Shown: positions 1 to 5,365 of the stretch, one piece after another
How the letters are laid out: every line of letters starts with the position of its first letter
How positions within the stretch are numbered: the first letter of the stretch is position 1
DNA from: Atopobium sp. UBA6362
Lineage (GTDB): Bacteria > Actinomycetota > Coriobacteriia > Coriobacteriales > Atopobiaceae
Length of the DNA stretch: 10,122 bases
Direction: 5' to 3'
NCBI GenBank assembly: GCA_002440065.1
Contig: DJRK01000003.1
Coordinates: forward strand, 427 to 10,548
The notes under the pieces: generated by a model
Told to the model about the DNA's origin: nothing
The model's input: the letters and a program-made list of their open reading frames with translations, nothing else
Database searches by the model: none
Translations under genes and position numbers: made by a program

Positions 1-359
1 CGGTCTGCATCGGCGCCATGGCCATCGTGGGCTCCATCCAAGACGGCATCTCGGCGGACTCCTCGACCCTCGTACTCAAGGGCGCGCTCGACGCGATCAT
101 CGTCTGCGCCATGGCGGCGTCGATGGGCAAGGGCTGCCTCTTCTCGGCGCTGCCCGTCGCCGTCTTGCAAGGAGGCGTGACCGTGCTCGCGAGGCTGCTC
201 GCGCCCCTCGCGACCGACGCGGCGATCGCGAACCTCAGCCTCGTGGGGTCGCTCCTCATCTTTTGCGTGGGCGTGAACCTCATCTGGCCGCGCACGTTCA
301 AGCCGGCGAACATGCTCCCAGCCGTCATCGTCGCGGCGGCCTGCGCCTTCGTGATGTAG
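1..359 (+). CDS. DUF554 family membrane protein (YqgA/YdfK-like), C-terminal part
   Basis: This is the C-terminal half of an integral membrane protein; the reading frame is already open at base 3, so the start lies outside the window. The visible part begins VCIGAMAIVGSIQDG, the well-conserved signature of the DUF554 family (E. coli YqgA, B. subtilis YdfK). Three or four hydrophobic segments follow: around ALDAIIVCAMAAS, ALPVAVLQGGVTVLARLLAPL, LSLVGSLLIFCVGVNLIW and the terminal MLPAVIVAAACAFVM, where the protein stops at TAG. Family members are about 230 residues, so roughly half is present. Their function is not established; they are probably small inner-membrane transporters or channels. 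The gene looks like ordinary chromosome and marks the left boundary of the defence cluster. Family assignment is firm, the role is unknown. Confidence 0.85.
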   Translation, partial: VCIGAMAIVGSIQDGISADSSTLVLKGALDAIIVCAMAASMGKGCLFSALPVAVLQGGVTVLARLLAPLATDAAIANLSLVGSLLIFCVGVNLIWPRTFKPANMLPAVIVAAACAFVM

Positions 360-402
360 ATAGCCAGAATACGGTCCAACCTTCCGCCCTTCGCGCACTT
401 TG

Positions 403-475
403 GTGCACACTCGAGGTTTTCGGCACACATAATTCGATTTTCGTGCGCACTCGAGCGGCTCGGGACACGTAATTC
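403..475 (+). repeat. Pair of degenerate 33-bp direct repeats, period 40
   Basis: The copies at 403-435 and 443-475 match at 26 of 33 positions. Each begins with GTGC[A/G]CACTCGAG and ends with ACAC[A/G]TAATTC; the middle has diverged. The second copy opens with a perfect 8-bp palindrome, GTGCGCAC (443-450), followed by CTCGAG. A third fragment, TGCGCACCGAGG at 481-492, resembles the start of the unit. The divergence argues for an old duplication or a conserved protein-binding array rather than a recent tandem duplication. Possible roles are an operator array or an intergenic repeat family. Confidence 0.6.
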
Positions 476-558
476 TGAGATGCGCACCGAGGATTAGGCC
501 CAAAAGCCCATATAAGGTTTCTGAAATTCCAAGAAATCCGGCTGTTTCAAGCCAGACG

Positions 559-613
559 ACGTGTGACGAACGGCGGTTTTGCGCAGAAAAGCCGCTTCAC
601 GTGTGACGAAGGG
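559..613 (+). repeat. Second pair of direct repeats, ACGTGTGACGAA, period 40
   Basis: ACGTGTGACGAA occurs exactly at 559-570 and 599-610. The identity extends to 14 of 15 bases (559-573 against 599-613). The second copy sits in the loop and upper stem of the long hairpin upstream of sngA. The spacing equals that of the unrelated repeat pair at 403-475, about four helical turns. Binding sites for a regulator of the downstream operon would fit, but no known motif is recognised. Confidence 0.55.
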
Positions 614-646
614 CCTTTCTGCGCGTACGGTAAGTGCAACAGGCCC
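573..646 (+). promoter_or_regulatory. Overlapping, mutually exclusive hairpins in the presumed sngA leader
   Basis: Three stems can be drawn. Stem A pairs GCGGTTTT (573-580) with AAAAGCCGC (587-595), with one bulged G and a 6-base loop. Stem B pairs 581-598 with 608-624: GCGCAGAAA against TTTCTGCGC, then GCC against GGC, then CTTC against GAAG, with one mismatch (590/615) and one bulged G (594). This gives 16 pairs around the loop ACGTGTGAC. Stem C pairs GGGCCT (611-616) with AGGCCC (641-646). B shares bases with both A and C, while A and C can coexist. C ends 11 bases before the AAGGAGG of sngA. No T-run follows any stem, so this is not a simple terminator. An attenuation-like or translational switch is possible, as is a DNA operator that happens to be palindromic. 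Confidence 0.45.
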
Positions 647-668
647 CAAGACAGAGGAAGGAGGCGCC

Positions 669-2354
669 GTGGCCGACATCGACAAGATCTTGGAGCAGCT
701 GCTCTCCAACCCCAGGATCCGCGAAGGCCGGGCGTTCGCGACGAGCAAGGCCTACACCGAGGAGCCGATCATCAGGCGCGGCTCGCAGATGTCGGGCTAC
801 AAACCGCAGATGATCGAGGCCCTGAGGAAGATGCAGCGCACGCCCCAGGGGCGAACCTGGTCGGAAGCGCGCCTCTTCTTTGAGCAGGCAAGGCTCGCCG
901 AGGGCTTCGAGGACACCTGCCCCTACACCGGCGAATACCTCGCCTACTTCCCCACCTACCGCCTGATGACGGACGCCCAGCTCAGGGGCTACTTCACATG
1001 GCGCTCGCACGTACGGCGAGGCAGGATGGAGAAGGCGCCCACGTCCTTTGCCTACGTCTATATCTATGAGCTGCTCATGGGCATCGGCGCCCAGGGGCCC
1101 GAGGACGCCTTCGCGAAGGTCCGCGATTTCTACCAGGCGTTTCGCGAGTTCGAGCCCAAGATGGACCGCCTCGTGCGCCCTTGGCTCGTGGACTTCGTCG
1201 TCGACCACGGCATGGACCGCGAGCTGGCCCTCCCCTATGCCGAAGCCGACCACGACGCGGCCATCTCGACCCTCGAGGCGACCGAGCGCTCCGCGATCGC
1301 GACCGCGCCGCCCAAGGGGACGCGTCGCAAGCCTCTTGATTTCGTGGGCTTGGGAGACGCCTTGGCCCTCGCCGCGGCCATCGACGAGGTGTCGACGTAC
1401 CGGCTCAAGGACTCTCGCCTCTACAAAGAGGAGCCCGACGACCTCGCGACCATCCTGGCCGCGGTCTTCGTTCGCCTCGCGCGCCGCCACGACCGCACGC
1501 ACAGCCAAGGCTTCACCGAGTCGCTCTTTGGGACACGCTTCACGGTCCGCCACCTCATGTACTCCGGGGCCGTCCACTACGAGCCCACCCTTCACGCCGA
1601 TTGCACGTACGAGCTGAGCCCCACGCGCTCCTATACCTGCAAGAACGGCCTTTGGAACTGCGAGGGTTACCACGACGGCGGCTCGGCGAGCGCCAAGCTC
1701 GGCGACATCGTGCGCGCCGTGGACCGGCAGCTCCGCGCGGCCATAGGCTTCCCGCGCGCGCTCAAGGACCATGCCGAGCCCAAGTACCTCGTCAAGATCA
1801 TCGACAACGAGATCTCAGACTACCTGGCTTGGAAGAAGGCCCACGAGCCGGCGAGGCTCGAGCTCGACCTGTCCAAGCTTGCCGGCATCCGCTCCGCCGC
1901 GGCGACCACGTGCGAGTCGCTCCTCATCGACGAGGAGCGCGACGACTCGATGACCGCCGTCTCCCCGCTCGCGGAGACGGCCGACGCGGCAGGCGACGTG
2001 ACTCAGAAGGACACGCAGGGCGGCGCCCCGGCCGGCGGCGACGCGAGCGATGCCCCCGAGGTCAATACCCCAAGCCCCGATGCCGAGAAGGCCGCCGTCC
2101 CCGGGGAACCGGCACAAGCTCAGTCGTCCGCCCCCTTTGGGCTCTCGGCGGACGAGCTCGCGTTCGTCCGCGCCCTTCTCGACTCGCGGGAGCCGCAGGT
2201 AGCAGGCAGCGTTGACCTCCTGGTGGACTCCGTCAACGAGAAGCTCTACGACCTGCTGGGCGACACGGCGCTCGAGTTCGGCGAGGGCGGGAGGCCGCGC
2301 GTCGTGGAGGACTACGCGGACGACGTCCGCGAGGCGCTTCTCGGCTCCAATTAA
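669..2354 (+). CDS. sngA: TerB_N/TerB_C domain protein, SngA of a Shango-type anti-phage system
   Basis: A cytoplasmic protein of 561 residues, likely the TerB component of Shango, a three-gene anti-phage system of TerB protein, ATPase and helicase. The TerB_N domain spans roughly residues 60-200. Its hallmark is at 93-137: YFPTYRLM, then QLRGYFTWRSHVRRG, then SFAYVYIYELLMGIG. A central region (220-390) carries Cys312, Cys324, Cys331 and His335, which might bind a metal. A low-complexity Ala/Pro/Asp/Gly linker (about 425-488) leads to a TerB_C-like end (about 395-425 and 489-556) with VDSVNEKLYDLLGD and a closing VVEDYADDVREAL. The GTG at 669 is chosen because AAGGAGG at 658-664 stands 4 bases upstream; the frame is open back to a TTG at 579 that has no such site. 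The next gene starts 75 bases downstream. Domain assignment is confident; the defence role is inferred from the gene trio. No enzymatic motif was seen. Confidence 0.8.
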   Translation: MADIDKILEQLLSNPRIREGRAFATSKAYTEEPIIRRGSQMSGYKPQMIEALRKMQRTPQGRTWSEARLFFEQARLAEGFEDTCPYTGEYLAYFPTYRLMTDAQLRGYFTWRSHVRRGRMEKAPTSFAYVYIYELLMGIGAQGPEDAFAKVRDFYQAFREFEPKMDRLVRPWLVDFVVDHGMDRELALPYAEADHDAAISTLEATERSAIATAPPKGTRRKPLDFVGLGDALALAAAIDEVSTYRLKDSRLYKEEPDDLATILAAVFVRLARRHDRTHSQGFTESLFGTRFTVRHLMYSGAVHYEPTLHADCTYELSPTRSYTCKNGLWNCEGYHDGGSASAKLGDIVRAVDRQLRAAIGFPRALKDHAEPKYLVKIIDNEISDYLAWKKAHEPARLELDLSKLAGIRSAAATTCESLLIDEERDDSMTAVSPLAETADAAGDVTQKDTQGGAPAGGDASDAPEVNTPSPDAEKAAVPGEPAQAQSSAPFGLSADELAFVRALLDSREPQVAGSVDLLVDSVNEKLYDLLGDTALEFGEGGRPRVVEDYADDVREALLGSN

Positions 2355-2429
2355 ACCGAACGAGTGTTTCTTATTGTCCCGTTTTCGTGGTAGGATAGCT
2401 CCCAATCAACCGATTGAGAGGAACCCGCC

Positions 2430-3743
2430 ATGACACAGGAGAAGCCCCGCGTTCCCAAGCGCATCGCCGCCGTCATCATCAACTCGCTCAAGGGCGGCGT
2501 GGTGCCGCGCATCGGCCTCCCCTACATCACGGTCGGGCGCGAGCGCGAGATCGAGGCCCTTCTCCACGACCTCGCGCTCGTCGCCGACGGCGGCGCGAGC
2601 TTCCGGTTCCTCGTGGGGCGCTACGGCGCGGGAAAGAGCTTCCTTCTGCAGACCATCCGCACGCACGCGATGGGCAAGGACTTCGTGGTGGCCGACGCCG
2701 ACCTCTCGCCCGAGAGGCGCCTGCAGGGCACGCACGGGCAGGGGCTCGCGACCTACAAGGAGCTCATCCGCAACCTCAGCACGAAGACCCGCCCGGAGGG
2801 AGGGGCGCTGCCGCTCGTGCTCGAGCGCTGGGCGCGCAACCTCTCGGAGGGGGCGGCCGACCCGATGGTCCCCCTCAAGGCGGCGCTCCAGCCAATCCGC
2901 GAGCTCGTCCACGGGTTCGACTTCTGCCGCGTCCTCGAGGCCTACTACCATGCCTATCTCGAGGGGGACGACGAGCGCCAGGCCTGCTGCGCCAAGTGGC
3001 TGCGCGGCGAGTACCGTACAAAGACCGAAGCCAAGAGCGAGCTCGGCATCAACGCCTGCATCACGGACGACGACTGGTACGAGTACCTCAAGCTATTCGC
3101 CGAGTTCCTCGTGGGCGCCGGCTACCAGGGCCTCATCGTGCTCGTCGACGAGCTCGTGAACCTGTACAAGATTCCCAACTCGATCACGCGCCAGTACAAC
3201 TACGAGAAGATCCTCACCATGTACAACGACACCTTGCAGGGCAAGGCGCACCACCTGGGCATCATCATGGGCGGCACCCCGCAGTCGATCGAGGACCGCC
3301 GCCGCGGCGTGTACTCCTACGAGGCGCTGCGCAGCCGCCTCACACAGGGGCGCTTCGCCGGCGAGGGCATGACGGACATGCTCGCCCCCGTCATCCATCT
3401 CCAGCCGCTCACCTATGAGGAACTGCTCGTGCTCGCCGAGAAACTCGCCGACATCCACGCCGGGTACTTCGGCTACGAGCGCACCCTCACGACCGAGGAC
3501 CTCGTGGCGTTCCTGCAGGTAGAGTTCGGCCGGGTAGGGAGCGACTCCCACCTCACGCCGCGCGAGGTCATCCGCGACTTCATCGAGCTGCTCGACATCC
3601 TGTATCAGAACCCGGGCGCAGACGTTGCGGGGCTGCTACAGTCTCGCGCGTTCGCCCAGGACGGGGGTAGCGTTGGAGGCGCCGGGGCCGGCACGGGCGC
3701 GAACCCGGACGTCGACCCCTCGTTCGCCTCTTTCACCATCTAG
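2430..3743 (+). CDS. sngB: P-loop ATPase (DUF2791/BrxD type), SngB of a Shango-type system
   Basis: A 437-residue AAA-like ATPase related to the BREX ATPase BrxD, expected to power or gate the helicase partner on DNA. Walker A is GRYGAGKS at residues 63-70. Walker B is LIVLVDE at 235-241, with Asp240 and Glu241. A sensor-like strand GIIMGGTP follows at 277-284, and an arginine-rich DRRRG element at 289-293 may supply arginine fingers. The family-typical IGLPYITVGRERE precedes the P-loop at 28-40. The last 27 residues are a Gly/Ala-rich tether ending in the hydrophobic peptide FASFTI. ATG 2430 has GAGAGGA (2416-2422) at good distance. The 75-base gap after sngA shows no convincing promoter or terminator, so co-transcription is likely. 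The ATPase class is secure; the name SngB rests on the TerB and helicase neighbours. Confidence 0.82.
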   Translation: MTQEKPRVPKRIAAVIINSLKGGVVPRIGLPYITVGREREIEALLHDLALVADGGASFRFLVGRYGAGKSFLLQTIRTHAMGKDFVVADADLSPERRLQGTHGQGLATYKELIRNLSTKTRPEGGALPLVLERWARNLSEGAADPMVPLKAALQPIRELVHGFDFCRVLEAYYHAYLEGDDERQACCAKWLRGEYRTKTEAKSELGINACITDDDWYEYLKLFAEFLVGAGYQGLIVLVDELVNLYKIPNSITRQYNYEKILTMYNDTLQGKAHHLGIIMGGTPQSIEDRRRGVYSYEALRSRLTQGRFAGEGMTDMLAPVIHLQPLTYEELLVLAEKLADIHAGYFGYERTLTTEDLVAFLQVEFGRVGSDSHLTPREVIRDFIELLDILYQNPGADVAGLLQSRAFAQDGGSVGGAGAGTGANPDVDPSFASFTI

Positions 3744-3756
3744 CCAAGGAGCGCGC

Positions 3757-5256
3757 ATGCCCACCGACCAGGCGCCTACCAGCAAAGAAGGCCGTCAAAT
3801 ACCGGATGCCCTCACGCAGCCCGGCGGCAATGAGGGGCTCGGACCCCTGCGTCTCACGATGATGGTGGTCACGACCTGCGTGGGCGCCGGGATCTTCTCG
3901 CTCGCCGGCGACCTGGCCTCCGGCGGCGCGCACACGGCGGCTGTGCTCATAAGCTGGGCGATCTGCTTCGCCGGCGTCTTCTCTCTGGCCAAGACGTTCT
4001 GCGCGCTCTCGCTCGCGCGCCCCGATCTCAAAGGCGGAATCTATGCCTACGCGAACGCGGGGTTCGGCGAGTTCGCGGGCTTCTCGGCCGCATGGGGCTA
4101 CTGGATGAGCGCCTGCTTGAACAACGCGGGCTACGGCATCATGCTCTTCGCCGCGCTCGGGCACTTCTTCCCCGTCTTTGGCGCGGGCAACAACCTCGTG
4201 GCCATCGCCTGCGCCTCCGCGTTCCTGTGGCTGCTGGTCTTCCTGCTCATGCGGGGCGTCCACGTCGCGGCAGGGGTGAACACCGTCATCACGCTCGCCA
4301 AGCTCGTGCCGCTCGCCCTCTTCATCGTGTGCGTCGTGCTCCTGTCCAAGTTCGACCCGGCGACCTTCGCCCACAACTTCTGGGGCCAGCCCGGCGGGAT
4401 GTCGCTCATGGAGCAGGTGCGCTCCACGATGGTCTCGCTTGTATGGCTCTTCGTGGGCATCGAGGGCGCGGTCGTGGTCTCGGGCCGTGCGCGCAGCGTG
4501 CGCGACGTGAGCCGTGCCACCATCTGGGGCTTCATCCTCGTCATCGTGTTCTACGTGCTCATCTCGGTCCTCTCGCTCGGCGTCATACCTCAGGAGGAGA
4601 TGGCGACGCTCGCGACCCCGTCGCTCGGCGGCGTCTTTGAGCGCGTCGTCGGACCCGTGGGCGCGGCGCTCGTGAACGGCGGCGTGGCCGTCTCGCTCGT
4701 GGGGACGATGCTCGGCTACCTGATCTTCGCCTCCGAGACGCCCTACCAGGCCGCGAAGGCAGGGATATTCCCAGCGACGTTCCGCAAGGTGAACGAGCAC
4801 GGGACCCCCGTCCTCTCCACGTTGCTCGCCGCGGGCATCACCCAGGTGTTCCTCGTCATGTCGCTCTTCGCCTCGAGCACCTACCAGTTCTTCTACACCT
4901 GCTCGGTGAACGCGATCATGGTCCCCTACGTCTGCTCGGCCGCCTTCTGCGCAATCGAGGCTTGGCGCGGACGGTGGGTCAACCGACCGGGCGCGCCCGG
5001 CGTCGCCTCCGCTCGCTTCTTCGGCACCGCGGCGCTCGTCTACACGCTCTTCGTCGTGTGGTCGGGCGGGCTCAAGGGCGTTCTCGTCATGTGCATAGCG
5101 CTCGCGCCGGGGCTCCTTGCCTATGCCGTGACGAAGTTCTCCCGCGGGGAGCGGCCGCTCCCCGAGCTGCGCGACCGCGTATGCGCGCTCGCCCTCGTGG
5201 TCGGCACCGTCGCCGCCATCGTGCTGAGCGTCTCCGGCGCCGTCGCGCTCATCTAG
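3757..5256 (+). CDS. APC-superfamily basic amino acid/ornithine-type antiporter (ArcD-like)
   Basis: A cytoplasmic-membrane transporter of 499 residues with about 12 predicted hydrophobic spans. A 30-residue polar N-terminus precedes TM1, which holds VGAGIFSLAGDLASGG, the glycine-rich substrate-binding turn of APC transporters. Further family features are the GGIYAYANAGFGEFAGFSAAWGYW stretch, split here as GGIYAYANAGFGEFAG and FSAAWGYW, then FVGIEGAVVVSGRA around TM6 and SETPYQAAKAGIFPATF. These fit the basic amino acid/polyamine antiporter branch that includes the arginine:ornithine exchanger ArcD; actual substrate is not provable. ATG 3757 has AAGGAG at 3746-3751 and lies 13 bases after the sngB stop, so it is almost certainly co-transcribed with sngB. 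A longer in-frame version from 3625 would overlap sngB and lacks support. No arginine deiminase or decarboxylase gene is nearby. Its place between two Shango genes is unusual. Confidence 0.85.
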   Translation: MPTDQAPTSKEGRQIPDALTQPGGNEGLGPLRLTMMVVTTCVGAGIFSLAGDLASGGAHTAAVLISWAICFAGVFSLAKTFCALSLARPDLKGGIYAYANAGFGEFAGFSAAWGYWMSACLNNAGYGIMLFAALGHFFPVFGAGNNLVAIACASAFLWLLVFLLMRGVHVAAGVNTVITLAKLVPLALFIVCVVLLSKFDPATFAHNFWGQPGGMSLMEQVRSTMVSLVWLFVGIEGAVVVSGRARSVRDVSRATIWGFILVIVFYVLISVLSLGVIPQEEMATLATPSLGGVFERVVGPVGAALVNGGVAVSLVGTMLGYLIFASETPYQAAKAGIFPATFRKVNEHGTPVLSTLLAAGITQVFLVMSLFASSTYQFFYTCSVNAIMVPYVCSAAFCAIEAWRGRWVNRPGAPGVASARFFGTAALVYTLFVVWSGGLKGVLVMCIALAPGLLAYAVTKFSRGERPLPELRDRVCALALVVGTVAAIVLSVSGAVALI

Positions 5257-5272
5257 CGGCTTGACGAAGCGC

Positions 5273-5303
5273 GGGAGCTGTCCACCGCCACTGGGCAGCT
5301 CCC
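5273..5303 (+). promoter_or_regulatory. Strong 12-bp hairpin between the antiporter and the helicase gene
   Basis: GGGAGCTGTCCA (5273-5284) pairs with TGGGCAGCTCCC (5292-5303) through 12 base pairs, one of them a U-G wobble, around a 7-base loop, CCGCCAC. It starts 17 bases after the antiporter stop and ends 62 bases before the helicase start. No T-run follows, so classical intrinsic termination is unlikely. It could protect the 3' end of an upstream transcript, act as a processing site, reduce read-through, or be a protein-binding palindrome. It is the strongest structure I found in any of the gaps. Confidence 0.5.
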
Positions 5304-5365
5304 AGCTCGCAACCCGCAGACCGCGACCTACAAAGAAAACCGCCCGACCCGTCGAAGGAGGCACC

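Larger units (their letters stand above)
360..668. other. Gene-free, repeat-rich region upstream of the Shango operon
   Basis: I see no convincing gene in these 309 bases. The region is visibly less GC-rich than the flanking genes. It carries two separate pairs of 40-base-period direct repeats and overlapping hairpins, annotated individually. A possible -10 box, TATAAG, lies at 511-516, but no good -35 hexamer stands at the expected distance, so I do not assign a promoter. A short inverted repeat TTTCT/AGAAA (518-522 and 532-536) lies just downstream of it and could be an operator. The DUF554 gene and the Shango operon point the same way, so transcription of the operon should start here. No intrinsic terminator with a T-run is obvious after the DUF554 stop. 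Confidence 0.6.

Noticed and set aside
403..613. CRISPR-like array
   Set aside because: Each repeat type occurs only twice, the copies are degenerate or short, the spacer-like segments are under 30 bases, and there are no cas genes.
597..1772. A 391-codon open frame on the minus strand opposite sngA
   Set aside because: It is antisense to a gene with clear TerB_N signatures, and its Arg/Val/Glu/Ala/His-rich composition is typical of GC-rich shadow frames.
3625..3756. Extended start for the antiporter
   Set aside because: This would overlap sngB by over 100 bases and add a Pro/Ser/Arg-rich stretch; the ATG at 3757 has a proper ribosome binding site.
5273..5303. Rho-independent terminator for the antiporter
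   Set aside because: The stem is strong, but it is followed by AGCTCGCAACCC and no T-run, so only a structural or regulatory role is claimed.
3733..5364. A 543-codon minus-strand open frame across the antiporter
   Set aside because: The opposite strand encodes a clear 12-span APC transporter; the antisense product is low-complexity and charged, and matches no family I know.
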